Notes: generated by a model not told the origin, from the sequence alone. Positions 42,605-51,310 are shown, counted from the first letter of the stretch. The stretch is 64,000 bases of DNA from CAYJDG01 sp964368875 (GCA_964368875.1 CAYJDG010000001.1:1-64000); one strand, 5' to 3'. Translations and numbers: made by a program.

Positions 42605-43000
42605 ATGCCGCAGAACAGTTTTGCAACTCTCAAAATTCTTGTCGTGGAAGATCAGCCCGATGTGCGTGAAATCATCAAGGGTATTCTTATGGGTATGGGC
42701 GTTGCGCAGATTTTTGAAGCGGGGAATGGCCATGACGCCATCGAGATGATCCGCAAGATCGATGACTTCGCCGATATCGTCGTCTGTGACTGGAACATGC
42801 CGCAGATGAGCGGGCTTGATGTTCTGAAAGAAATCCGCACGACTCATCCTCACTTGCCGTTCCTGATGGTGACCGGCCGGAATGATTACGCCTCGGTGAC
42901 GGAGGCACGTGACCAAGGCGTGACCGCCTATATCAGCAAACCAATTTCATCCGAGCAGCTTGAGAGCAAGCTCCGGACGATTCACCGCCGCACTGCATAA
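42605..43000 (+). CDS. CheY-like single-domain response regulator (copy 2)
   Basis: 131 residues, receiver only: LKILVVEDQPDVREIIKGIL, VVCDWNMPQMSGLDVLKEIR, LPFLMVTGRNDYASV and AYISKPISSEQL. Nearly every block matches the copy at 42121-42528, so the two arose by tandem duplication. The ATG at 42605 has an AAGGA site inside a perfect inverted repeat. No histidine kinase or chemotaxis gene is adjacent. Confidence 0.92.
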   Translation: MPQNSFATLKILVVEDQPDVREIIKGILMGMGVAQIFEAGNGHDAIEMIRKIDDFADIVVCDWNMPQMSGLDVLKEIRTTHPHLPFLMVTGRNDYASVTEARDQGVTAYISKPISSEQLESKLRTIHRRTA

Positions 43001-43045
43001 CGCCTCCCGCTTTTCTGGGCCGGACGGATAGTGTACGCTGGCCCT

Positions 43046-44524
43046 ATGTATGATGTTTGCATTATCGGGGGCGGAATCAACGGCGCAGGCATTGCCCGCG
43101 ATGCGGCCGGACGTGGTCTCAGCGTGCTTCTGGTCGAGCAGGGGGATCTCGCGCAGGCGACCTCATCAGCGAGCACCAAGCTGGTGCACGGGGGTCTGCG
43201 CTATCTCGAATACTACGAATTCAAACTGGTACGCGAATCCCTGCATGAACGGGAACGTCTGCTCAAGATCGCGCCGCATATCATCTGGCCGCTGACCTTT
43301 GTTCTGCCGCACCGAGAAAATATCCGTCCTTACTGGATGATCCGCGCCGGATTGTTTCTTTATGATTTTCTGGCGGGCAAAAAGAGCCTGCCGTCCTGTC
43401 AGGGCGTGACGCTGCCCGGTACCGCCTATGGCCAACCTTTACAGGGCGCACCGGAGCGGGGCTTTACCTATGCCGATTGCTGGGTCGATGATGCGCGGTT
43501 GGTTGCGCTGAATGCCCAGTCTGCGGTGCAGAAGGGCGCGACTGTGCTAACGCGCACAACGTGCACGGGTTTACGCGCAACTGGGGATCAATGGGCGATC
43601 AGCCTGACAGACGCACAAGGTTCGCGCGATGTGACGGCCCGCACGGTGATCAATGCCGCAGGTCCGTGGGTGCGCCAGTTGCTTGATGAACAAACGCTCT
43701 CCGATGCCGATACTCCGGCGATCCGGCTGGTACAGGGGAGCCATCTGATCGTGCCGCGCCTCTATACGGGCGAGCATGCCTATCTTTTGCAGCAGCCGGA
43801 TGGCCGGATTGTGTTCACAATTCCGTATGAAGGAAAATTCACGCTGATCGGCACGACCGAAACCGCGTACCGCGGCGATCCCTTGAAGGCGCAGATCACG
43901 GCGCAGGAAATCGATTATCTGCTTAGCGCCGTGAATGCCTCGTTCAAAAAAGAAATTCAGTTGAGCGATGTCGTGCGCACCTATAGCGGCGTGCGGCCTT
44001 TGTTTGATGATGCACACAAGGATGCCAAAGCGGTGACGCGCGATTACCGCCTGCATGAATCGGTGCATGGGCAGGCGTGGCTGCTCTCGGTTTTCGGCGG
44101 CAAGCTCACCACCTACCGCAAACTCGCCGAACAGGTCACCGACCGGGTGGGCGAAGTTCTGAATCATCAAAAACCACACTGGACGGAGACCGAAGCTTTG
44201 CCCGGTGGCGCGCTCGGCATGACCCTGCCGGAATTTATTGCGGCGAAACAGGCGCAGTGGCCAGCCGTTGAACCTGCCTTGCTGGAGCGCTATGCCCGCA
44301 ACTATGGCACGGCCCTCGATGAGATTCTTAAAGCAGATCCCGGCGAAGATTACGGCGAAGGGGTTTGCGCGGCGGAGTTGCGCTATCTCATCACTCAGGA
44401 ATTCGCGCGGACCGCTGAGGATGTTTTGTGGCGGCGCTCGAAGCTCGGGCTGCATTTGAGTGCGCAGACTATCAAGAATATCGAAGCGTCCATGCCGGGT
44501 CTGGTTCAGGAGATAACAGGATGA
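43046..44524 (+). CDS. glpD: Aerobic glycerol-3-phosphate dehydrogenase GlpD
   Basis: 492 residues from ATG 43046, which gives the family N-terminus MYDVCIIGGGINGAGIARDA with the FAD-binding GxGxxG; SSASTKLVHGGLRYLEYYEF and LLSVFGGKLTTYRKLAEQ are further signatures. It oxidises glycerol-3-phosphate to DHAP at the inner membrane, feeding electrons to quinone. The stop overlaps the glpK start by 4 bases (ATGA). Confidence 0.96.
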   Translation: MYDVCIIGGGINGAGIARDAAGRGLSVLLVEQGDLAQATSSASTKLVHGGLRYLEYYEFKLVRESLHERERLLKIAPHIIWPLTFVLPHRENIRPYWMIRAGLFLYDFLAGKKSLPSCQGVTLPGTAYGQPLQGAPERGFTYADCWVDDARLVALNAQSAVQKGATVLTRTTCTGLRATGDQWAISLTDAQGSRDVTARTVINAAGPWVRQLLDEQTLSDADTPAIRLVQGSHLIVPRLYTGEHAYLLQQPDGRIVFTIPYEGKFTLIGTTETAYRGDPLKAQITAQEIDYLLSAVNASFKKEIQLSDVVRTYSGVRPLFDDAHKDAKAVTRDYRLHESVHGQAWLLSVFGGKLTTYRKLAEQVTDRVGEVLNHQKPHWTETEALPGGALGMTLPEFIAAKQAQWPAVEPALLERYARNYGTALDEILKADPGEDYGEGVCAAELRYLITQEFARTAEDVLWRRSKLGLHLSAQTIKNIEASMPGLVQEITG

Positions 44525-45627
44525 AGCTGCTTGCGATCGATCAGGGCACGACCAGCTCCCGCGCCATCGTCTTCTCCAAACAGGCGCAGGCTCTGTGCAC
44601 CCATCAGAAAGAACTCACCCTGCATTACCCGGAGAACGGCTGGGTCGAGCAGGATGCACTCGATATCTGGGCGGATACGCTGGGAGCGGTGAAGGCGTGT
44701 CTTGCCGAACATCCGGACATCGCAGCCATCGGCATCACCAACCAGCGAGAAACGACGGTGGTGTGGGACAAGGTCACGGGCGAGCCTGTCTATAACGCCA
44801 TCGTCTGGCAGGACCGCCGGGGCGCGCCCTTATGCCAGAGCTTCAAAGACGCTGGCCACGAAGATGCGATCAGTGAAAAAACCGGGTTGTTGCTCGATCC
44901 CTATTTCTCGGCGACCAAACTCAAATGGATTCTCGATACCGTGCCGGGTGTACGGGACCGGGCCGAGCAGGGAGAGCTGCTCTTTGGCACAATCGATAGC
45001 TGGCTNNNNNNNNNNNNNNNNNNNNNNNNNNNNNNNNNNNNNNNNNNNNNNNNNNNNNNNNNNNNNNNNNNNNNNNNNNNNNNNNNNNNNNNNNNNNNNN
45101 NNNNNTTCAGGAAATCTTTTGACAGCGAAGCACTCGCCCGCTCGGTCGACAGCACCGACGGCGTGTATTTCGTTCCCGCTTTTACGGGGTTGGGCGCACC
45201 TTACTGGAACCCAAATGCACGCGGCGCGATCTTCGGTCTCACCCGCGAAACCACCATCGCCCATATCACCCGCGCCGCGCTCGAGGCGCAAGCCTACCAG
45301 ACGCTCGACCTGATGGACGCGATGGTCAAAGACGGCGGCACCGACCCGGCGGTCATTCGCGCTGATGGCGGGCTGGTTGCTAACAGTTTTATGTGTCAGT
45401 TCTTAGCCGACATGCTGGATCGTACAGTTGAAATTCCACAGAGTGCGGAGACGACGGCGTTGGGGGCAGCGTTTCTGGCGGGATTACAGGTTGGGGTTTA
45501 TAAAACTCTGGATGAGATTAACGCTGTCTGGTCCATGGCGCGCAGCTATAAGCCTGAAATGAAAAAATCAGACATGGAAACTTTATATGCTGGTTGGAAA
45601 ACAGCTATAGGCAGGATCACCGATTAA
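44521..45627 (+). CDS. glpK: Glycerol kinase GlpK, interrupted by an assembly gap
   Basis: Start ATG 44521. Left of the gap: LAIDQGTTSSRAIVFSKQAQ, TNQRETTVVWDKVTGEPVYN, WQDRRGAPLC and GTIDSW. Right of the gap: VYFVPAFTGLGAPYWNPNAR, GAIFGLTRETTIAHITRAAL, RADGGLVANSFMCQFLADML and TALGAAFLAGL. GlpK phosphorylates glycerol; with glpD it makes the glycerol-use operon. The 100 N stand for roughly 125-130 missing residues when laid beside E. coli GlpK, so the gene is probably intact in the genome and the frame across the gap is not meaningful. Confidence 0.93.
   Translation: MKLLAIDQGTTSSRAIVFSKQAQALCTHQKELTLHYPENGWVEQDALDIWADTLGAVKACLAEHPDIAAIGITNQRETTVVWDKVTGEPVYNAIVWQDRRGAPLCQSFKDAGHEDAISEKTGLLLDPYFSATKLKWILDTVPGVRDRAEQGELLFGTIDSWXXXXXXXXXXXXXXXXXXXXXXXXXXXXXXXXXXFRKSFDSEALARSVDSTDGVYFVPAFTGLGAPYWNPNARGAIFGLTRETTIAHITRAALEAQAYQTLDLMDAMVKDGGTDPAVIRADGGLVANSFMCQFLADMLDRTVEIPQSAETTALGAAFLAGLQVGVYKTLDEINAVWSMARSYKPEMKKSDMETLYAGWKTAIGRITD
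45006..45105. other. Assembly gap (100 N) inside glpK
   Basis: Exactly 100 N. The missing part of GlpK should be near 380-400 bases by comparison with full-length kinases, so the true gap is larger than drawn. No overlap between flanks. Confidence 0.95.
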
Positions 45628-46418
45628 GGGCAGGCTGCCATTAATTCACGGATAGCGCTGGAAGCCGGGACTTTACCGGAGCGGAAGTCTTCGCGGTTGG
45701 CTTCGAGAGCCTCGCGGGAGCGGGGATAGCGGTAGCCCACCATAACGTTGAGGCCTTGCACGGCATCAAGGCTGCCGGGGACGTTGGCCGCGATATGAAA
45801 GGTGGCGGCATATGCGCCGTTGCCCTGATGGAATTTCTGAACAGGATTGATGCGTTCTTTCAAGTGGGCGGCGGCGGCTAGTCTGAAGGCGTGGTCCGTA
45901 TCTGGCATGGCGCGTCCGGTGCGCTCGATGAACTCCGCAAAGGTCCGGAACGGAGACAGGGTCGAGACGACCGGATTTCTTGCGTTATTGGCGAAGCTTT
46001 CCCAAAGATCGGCAATCAGAAGTTTGCCGCCATTGTCACCAAAGGATGAAATGCTGTAACACGTGGCCAGATTTTCGGGCAGATCAAGAGGGCGGGCCGG
46101 AGCGTTCAGAATCTCATCGACGCGGCCCAGCAGGAAATTGGTCGAGGACTGGTTGGTATCGGCCGTCGAGAGATGCGTATAAATCGCGGCCAAAACATCC
46201 AGAGTCCCGTCAACGGTCTCGCGGACCATCGCAAAGCATTGCTTGCTGAAACCTTCAAAGCCGAGACGGTTGCTGAGGAGATCTTCTTCGCCGCGAATGG
46301 GGTGGACCTTGTCCGGTTTAGCGAGCAACTGGCGGTGCAGATCGGCATGAGCCGGAGTCGGTTCGACCCGGATCAAATAGGGTCTTTGGAAGGCAGCACT
46401 ATCAACCGTATGATTCAT
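45624..46418 (-). CDS. Malonyl-CoA decarboxylase-like domain protein (short form)
   Basis: 264 residues with AGGGAT before the ATG. Blocks match the catalytic GNAT-like domain of malonyl-CoA decarboxylase: TCYSISSFGDNGGKLLIADL, STLSPFRTFAEFIERTGRAM (family TLSPIPGF) and PVQKFHQGNGAYAATFHIAA (family V-x-R-F-H-L-G-N-G). The Ser and His thought catalytic in MCD are both kept, but the N-terminal helical domain of the full enzyme is absent. It may decarboxylate an acyl-CoA or have another role. Convergent with glpK, with stops overlapping by 4 bases. Confidence 0.7.
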   Translation of the reverse strand: MNHTVDSAAFQRPYLIRVEPTPAHADLHRQLLAKPDKVHPIRGEEDLLSNRLGFEGFSKQCFAMVRETVDGTLDVLAAIYTHLSTADTNQSSTNFLLGRVDEILNAPARPLDLPENLATCYSISSFGDNGGKLLIADLWESFANNARNPVVSTLSPFRTFAEFIERTGRAMPDTDHAFRLAAAAHLKERINPVQKFHQGNGAYAATFHIAANVPGSLDAVQGLNVMVGYRYPRSREALEANREDFRSGKVPASSAIRELMAACP

Positions 46419-46484
46419 TTTTTATCCCTAGACCTCATATATACCCAAGAGTGTGGTAGTTTATCAAGTTTATGAGAGAAGAGA

Positions 46485-46560
46485 TGGTGCCCGATCTCGG
46501 ATTTGAACCAAGGACACAGCGATTTTCAGTCGCTTGCTCTACCAACTGAGCTAATCGGGC
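46485..46560 (-). tRNA. tRNA-Phe (GAA)
   Basis: Minus-strand cloverleaf: acceptor GCCCGAT/ATCGGGC, D arm AGCTCAGTTGGTAGAGC, anticodon stem-loop with CTGAAAA giving GAA (Phe), T arm GGTTCAAATCC, discriminator A and encoded CCA. Confidence 0.97.
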
Positions 46561-46637
46561 ACTAAAGATTGGTCACAGGGTTATAAAAGAACGGCCTTGC
46601 CCTGTCCAGCCCGAAATTGGTCATATTTTTGAGGCGG

Positions 46638-47879
46638 TTAGGCTTCTTCGCCTTCAAACATATAGCCGACGCGCTCATAAAGGGTCGGGGTGCGCCGCTG
46701 GCGGGTGACTTCCATCAGGCCGAGGGCCGTAAAACCATGGACCTGCACGGTGCAGGGGTCGTTGTTGACCAGGGTTTCGAATTTTTCCTGCAGCTGCTTG
46801 CGCTCTTTGGCATCCTTGAGATTGATGAAGTCGATCATCACGATTCCGCCTAAGTTTCGGATGCGCATGTGCCGCGCGATGATGGCGGCGGCCTCGAGAT
46901 TGATGGCGAGGTTGCTGGAGCGGTCCGCGCCTCGGTTGACGTCAATCGCGATCAGCGCGGAGGTTCCCTGAATGATGATATTGCCGCCGCTTGGCAGAAC
47001 CGCGTAGGGCTGGAAGAACGCTTCGATGGGTTTGAACAGGTCGTGGTGTTCGATCAGGGCCAGATCGCGCGTAGCGTTTTTCAGTTCAATCGGTTTGATC
47101 TTCGGCACGAGATCGGGCGCAAACAATTCGCACCAGTCTTCGACGGCCTGGAAATGATCCATGATGACCACTTCGATGCGGCGGATCGGGTGGCTGGAAT
47201 TATCGCTGAGCGTCCGTTGCAACGCATCCGGACCTTCCATGATCAGGGAAATCTCGGTGCCGGTCGCGTATTCGGAGAGGCCTTCCCAGATCGCCTTGAG
47301 GATTTTGGCTTCACGGATCAGGACATCGCTCTGGGTGTCGGCGGCGGCAGCGCGGAGAATGCAACCGGAAACGTCATCGAGCGCGGCGATCATATTTTCC
47401 AGCTGCTTGCGCAGCTTTTTGTCGCGGATGCGCGAGGAGATGCGGTTGCTGTCGTCAAGCGGAGTGAAAATCAAATAACGGCCCTGAATGGCGACATCCA
47501 TGCTGACGACGGGCGATTTTTCTTCGAGACTGCGGCCATCTTCGAATTCGGGTTCGAGGTAACCCTGCTTGGCCTGCACGAGAATAAAATCTCCGGCCTT
47601 GAGTTGCTTGCCGATTGGCTGCTGGCCACCTTTGATGAGCTTGCCTTTTTTATCGCGGGTGCGGACATCTTTGTTATAGAGGATACCGGTGGTTTCGCCG
47701 CCGTCGAGGTCGACGAAGGCGCAATCGAGCTTGGCATCGATGCGGGTGACTTTGGCCCAGTAGATCGAGCCCCAGCGGACACGCTCATGCACCGGATCGA
47801 CTTCAAGGCCTTCGAGGCGGCCGCGTTCAGCCGCGACGACCCACAGACTACCTTCAGATTCTTCGATGATGATATCCAC
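46638..47879 (-). CDS. rng: Ribonuclease G (RNase E/G family)
   Basis: 413 residues with a GTG start. An S1-like domain (about 35-125; YWAKVTRIDAKLDCAFVDLD) is followed by the RNase H-like catalytic part with metal-binding Asp residues in IAIDVNRGADRS and IVMIDFINLKD. The short length and lack of a long C-terminal scaffold point to RNase G rather than RNase E. It trims 16S rRNA 5' ends and decays some mRNAs. It lies directly after maf on the same strand. Confidence 0.93.
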   Translation of the reverse strand: MDIIIEESEGSLWVVAAERGRLEGLEVDPVHERVRWGSIYWAKVTRIDAKLDCAFVDLDGGETTGILYNKDVRTRDKKGKLIKGGQQPIGKQLKAGDFILVQAKQGYLEPEFEDGRSLEEKSPVVSMDVAIQGRYLIFTPLDDSNRISSRIRDKKLRKQLENMIAALDDVSGCILRAAAADTQSDVLIREAKILKAIWEGLSEYATGTEISLIMEGPDALQRTLSDNSSHPIRRIEVVIMDHFQAVEDWCELFAPDLVPKIKPIELKNATRDLALIEHHDLFKPIEAFFQPYAVLPSGGNIIIQGTSALIAIDVNRGADRSSNLAINLEAAAIIARHMRIRNLGGIVMIDFINLKDAKERKQLQEKFETLVNNDPCTVQVHGFTALGLMEVTRQRRTPTLYERVGYMFEGEEA

Positions 47880-47899
47880 GGACTAGCCTATGTTCGGGC

Positions 47900-48478
47900 C
47901 TATGTTCGGGTAAAGCCTAGCCCATTTAACATCTGGAGTGAATCATAAAGTGAGAGGCCGACGATATTGGAATAGGACCCGCGGATCGTCTTGACGTAAG
48001 CGCTGGCGAGGCCCTGAATCGCATAGCCTCCGGCCTTGCCGTCCCATTCGCGGCTTTCCAGATACTGGGCTTTTTCGGCGGCGGTAAGGGGCTTGAACTG
48101 CACCATGGTTTCGACCACGCGGCTGATGAGCTTACCGTCCGGTGATTTGATGGCGATACCGCCATAGACAGTGTGGCGGCAGCCGCTGAGATGCATCAGG
48201 CACGCGGCGGCCTGTTCGGGCGTTTCCGCTTTGGGCAGGATGCGTGCGCCGACACCGACGACGGTATCTGCCGCCAGAATGAAGTGACCATCACCTTGCA
48301 CGGCGTTGGCCTTAGCGATGGCCAAGCGCAGCGCGTGAGCGCGTGGCTTTTCATTTTTAAGCGGGGTTTCGTCGATATTGGCTGGAATGACGGCGGCGGG
48401 ACTAATCCCGATCTGGGCCAGAAGGTCGAGGCGGCGTGGAGATGCGGACGCGAGGATCAGGCCGGAGTTATTTTTCAC
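47900..48478 (-). CDS. maf: Maf family nucleotide pyrophosphatase
   Basis: 192 residues: LILASASPRRLDLLAQIG at the N-terminus, IPANIDETPLKNEKP, ILAADTVVGVGARILPK and GKAGGYAIQGLASAYVKTIR. Maf proteins hydrolyse non-canonical or modified NTPs (house-cleaning). The start overlaps infA by 11 bases. Its last 12 bases including part of the stop region are tandemly repeated just downstream. Confidence 0.94.
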   Translation of the reverse strand: MKNNSGLILASASPRRLDLLAQIGISPAAVIPANIDETPLKNEKPRAHALRLAIAKANAVQGDGHFILAADTVVGVGARILPKAETPEQAAACLMHLSGCRHTVYGGIAIKSPDGKLISRVVETMVQFKPLTAAEKAQYLESREWDGKAGGYAIQGLASAYVKTIRGSYSNIVGLSLYDSLQMLNGLGFTRT

Positions 48479-48686
48479 GGAAGATGATGCGGCCTTTGGT
48501 CAGGTCGTAAGGAGTCATTTCAACGACAACCTTATCCCCCTGCAAAACGCGGATGCGGTTCTTGCGCATCTTGCCTGCGGTGTGGGCGAGGATCTCGTGG
48601 TCGTTCTCCAGTTTGACGCGAAACATCGCGTTCGGGAGAACTTCGGAAACGATACCTTTAAATTCGATCAGATCTTCTTTGGCCAT
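48468..48686 (-). CDS. infA: Translation initiation factor IF-1
   Basis: 72 residues, exactly the family size: MAKEDLIEFKGIVSEVLPNA, FRVKLENDHEILAHTAGKMR, and TPYDLTKGRIIFRE. An S1/OB-fold protein that binds the 30S A site during initiation. It overlaps maf, so the two are translationally coupled. Confidence 0.98.
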   Translation of the reverse strand: MAKEDLIEFKGIVSEVLPNAMFRVKLENDHEILAHTAGKMRKNRIRVLQGDKVVVEMTPYDLTKGRIIFREK

Positions 48687-48771
48687 TGGTCTTATGTACG
48701 TGGGTGAAAGCTGTACTTCTATAAACTCCCTGAGAGGAAAATCAAAGGGGGTTTTTGACGTAATTAACCTT

Positions 48772-49251
48772 TTAAGACGATTTCAGCTGTTTGGCCTGCC
48801 CCAAATGCAGGGCGCAGATCAGCGTGAACAGGCGGCGGGCGCTGTCGAAATCCATTTCGATCTTGTCGGCGAGCCGTTCGATCAGGAGTTCCGCAGCCTC
48901 GTTATGGACGGCGCGGCGGGCCATATCGACCGCTTCGAGCTGGTACAGGTTGCCCTGCGCGCGGATGCTCTCATAGCTTTCCACCATGGTGAAATAATCC
49001 TGAATGAGTTTCCGGTAGGGGCGGGGCGAGATGAGCAGGGACTGGAGTTCCTCATCATCGCGGCTGCGAAAATGAAACATCAATCCGTGTGGGTCGACTG
49101 AGAGCGTGACCCGGCAATCGCAGCCGGGATATTTGACCAGTTTGAAATCATTGGTTTCAACAAGATCGTGGATGGCCTTGAGCCGTTCTTCGCGGAGCAT
49201 CGGGCTGGTCTGCGCGTCTTCGGGTTCGATCAGGTCAAAGGCAATGATCAT
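48772..49251 (-). CDS. UPF0262 family protein
   Basis: 159 residues. The alphaproteobacterial UPF0262 pattern is clear: ERLKAIHDLVETNDF, CRVTLSVDPHGLMFHF, SPRPYRKLIQDYFTMVESYE and ARRAVHNEAAELLIERLADK. Function unknown; nearly always near infA in this class. The start overlaps hisG by 4 bases. Confidence 0.92.
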   Translation of the reverse strand: MIIAFDLIEPEDAQTSPMLREERLKAIHDLVETNDFKLVKYPGCDCRVTLSVDPHGLMFHFRSRDDEELQSLLISPRPYRKLIQDYFTMVESYESIRAQGNLYQLEAVDMARRAVHNEAAELLIERLADKIEMDFDSARRLFTLICALHLGQAKQLKSS

Positions 49252-49895
49252 GCGGCATTCCGGAATTTCCCAATCCAGTCTTTCATTTCCGCAGGACGGG
49301 TTTTTAGAGCAGTGCGGTTGACGATCAGATAGGAGGACACATCGAGAATTTTTTCAACTTCGCTGAGGCCGTTGGCTTTGAGCGTCGCGCCAGATGACAC
49401 CAGATCGACGATGCGGCGCGCGATACCAAGGATCGGCGCAATTTCCATTGCGCCATTCAGCTTAATGCATTCGGTCTGCACGCCGCGGGCGCGGAAATGC
49501 TTAGCCGTCAGGTTCGGGTATTTGGTGGCGACGCTGATATGGCTCCAGCGGGTCGGATCGTCGTTGGCCGCATCTTCATGGCGCATCGCGACCGACAGGC
49601 GGCAACCGCCGATATTGAGGTTTACCGGCGCGTAGATTTCCGAATAATCGAATTCTTCCAGCACGTCGTTGCCGACCACGCCCAGTTGAGCCGCACCGTG
49701 CGCGACGAAGGTCGCGACATCAAAGGCGCGGACGCGCACCAGTTCAAGACCCGGTAGATTGGTTTTAAATTGCAGCGCGCGGCTGTCGTCGTTGAAAAAG
49801 TCGGTTTCAGGTTTAATGCCGCAGGCTTTGAAGAGCGGCATTACCTCCTTCAGGATACGACCCTTAGGAACGGCAAAGACGATTTTCTCAGTCAT
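49248..49895 (-). CDS. hisG: ATP phosphoribosyltransferase HisG, short form
   Basis: 215 residues, the short form that lacks the C-terminal regulatory domain: FAVPKGRILKEVMPLFKACG, VRAFDVATFVAHGAAQLGVV and IVDLVSSGATLKANGLSEVE. It starts histidine synthesis from PRPP and ATP and needs HisZ, which is encoded at 13982-15145. It follows murA by 2 bases. Confidence 0.96.
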   Translation of the reverse strand: MTEKIVFAVPKGRILKEVMPLFKACGIKPETDFFNDDSRALQFKTNLPGLELVRVRAFDVATFVAHGAAQLGVVGNDVLEEFDYSEIYAPVNLNIGGCRLSVAMRHEDAANDDPTRWSHISVATKYPNLTAKHFRARGVQTECIKLNGAMEIAPILGIARRIVDLVSSGATLKANGLSEVEKILDVSSYLIVNRTALKTRPAEMKDWIGKFRNAA

Positions 49896-49897
49896 GA

Positions 49898-51310
49898 TTA
49901 ATCGGCTTCGCCATCATCTGGATGGTGGGTGCGTTCAACTTTCGCGCCGCAAGCAGCAAGCTTGCCGACGAGGTTCTCATAGCCGCGGTCGAGGTGATAG
50001 ATGCGGTCGACAACGGTTTCACCTTCAGCGACAAGGCCTGCGAGAATCAGGGAGACTGAGGCGCGCAGATCGGTTGCCATGACTTCGGCCCCTTTGAGGC
50101 GTTTAACGCCGCGCACGATGGCCGAGTTACCCTGCGTGGTGATATTAGCTCCCATGCGGCAAAGTTCCGGCACGTGCATAAAGCGGTTTTCGAAAATCGT
50201 TTCCGTGACCATGCCTGCGCCTTCGCACATGGTCAGCATGGTCATGAACTGGGCTTGCAGGTCGGTCGCAAAGCCCGGATACGGATCGGTCATGATGTCG
50301 GTGCCAACCAGCGGTTTGCCGTTGCGGTGGACAATCACGTCCTGCCCTTGTTCTTCAACCGTGACGCCTGCTTTTTCGAGCGGGGCGATCAGCGCGGAGA
50401 GGAATCCGGTTTGCGTTTTCTTCAGGCGGAGTGTGCCGCCAGTGAGCGCGACGGCAATCATAAAGGTGCCGGTCTCGATGCGGTCAGCAATGATGTCATG
50501 GGTGGTGCCATGCAGGGAGGAAACACCCTGAATGCGGATTTCGGAGGTGCCAAGGCCTTCGATCTTCGCGCCCATGGCAATCAGGGCGTTGCCCTGGTCG
50601 ATGATTTCGGGTTCGCGGGCGGCGTTGCAGAGGATGGTTTCACCCTTGGCCAGCGTTGCGGCCATCATGACGTTCTCGGTCGCGCCGACGGAGACTTTCG
50701 GGAAGAGGATTTTAGCACCAACGAGACCGCCGCGTGGAGCTTTGGCGCGAACGTAGCCTTCAGCCAGTTCGATTTCAGCGCCAAGCGCGCGGAAACCATC
50801 AAGATGCATATCAATCGGGCGCGTGCCGATCGAGCAACCACCCGGCAGAGAGACTTCAGCTTCACCCATGCGGGCAAGCAGGGGACCCATGACAAGGACG
50901 CTGGCGCGCATCTTGCGGACGAGGTCATACGGAGCCTTGGTTGAGGTGATGTTATCCGCTTGAAGAATGGCGAGGCCATCTTCACGCAGCGCAACCTTCA
51001 CGCCCATTTCGGCGAGGAGGGCGGCGAGCGTCTGGAGGTCTTTCAGGCCAACCGGTGTGTTGGTGAACTGCACGGCATCACCCGTCAGGATGGTGGCGCA
51101 GAAATGTTTCAGGGCCGCGTTCTTCGCGCCGCTGATCTGGATATCGCCTTCAAGGCGTGTGCCACCCTGAACGCGGATTTTATCCAGCGGCGAGGAGCGG
51201 ATAACCGCGTGCGGATCAATCGCGAGATACTGCGGTTCGTCCTGAAGTACTTTAAGTGCGGGGGAGTGTGACACCGGTTTGTCCCATATATTTACCTGCA
51301 CGGTCGGCAT
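49898..51310 (-). CDS. murA: UDP-N-acetylglucosamine 1-carboxyvinyltransferase MurA
   Basis: The core is unmistakable: DKIRVQGGTRLEGDIQISGA, KNAALKHF, MRASVLVMGPLLARMGEAEV, SLPGGCSIGTRPIDMHLDGF (active-site Cys in GGCSIG) and TDLQAQFMTMLT. It adds enolpyruvate to UDP-GlcNAc, the first peptidoglycan step and fosfomycin target. The start is uncertain: homology begins at a CTG codon at 51187 (Leu-Asp-Lys-Ile-Arg, normally Met-Asp-Lys). The nearest ordinary start is the ATG at 51310, used here, which adds 41 residues and overlaps dcd by 59 bases. Confidence 0.9.
   Translation of the reverse strand: MPTVQVNIWDKPVSHSPALKVLQDEPQYLAIDPHAVIRSSPLDKIRVQGGTRLEGDIQISGAKNAALKHFCATILTGDAVQFTNTPVGLKDLQTLAALLAEMGVKVALREDGLAILQADNITSTKAPYDLVRKMRASVLVMGPLLARMGEAEVSLPGGCSIGTRPIDMHLDGFRALGAEIELAEGYVRAKAPRGGLVGAKILFPKVSVGATENVMMAATLAKGETILCNAAREPEIIDQGNALIAMGAKIEGLGTSEIRIQGVSSLHGTTHDIIADRIETGTFMIAVALTGGTLRLKKTQTGFLSALIAPLEKAGVTVEEQGQDVIVHRNGKPLVGTDIMTDPYPGFATDLQAQFMTMLTMCEGAGMVTETIFENRFMHVPELCRMGANITTQGNSAIVRGVKRLKGAEVMATDLRASVSLILAGLVAEGETVVDRIYHLDRGYENLVGKLAACGAKVERTHHPDDGEAD

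Noticed and set aside
44428..44520. Upstream extension of glpK
   Set aside because: The frame is open upstream but lies within the glpD 3' end; the family N-terminus starts at ATG 44521 in an ATGA overlap.
46869..47948. 359-codon plus-strand open frame across rng
   Set aside because: Antisense shadow of RNase G; GC-rich codon bias keeps the opposite frame open, and the product has no recognisable domain.
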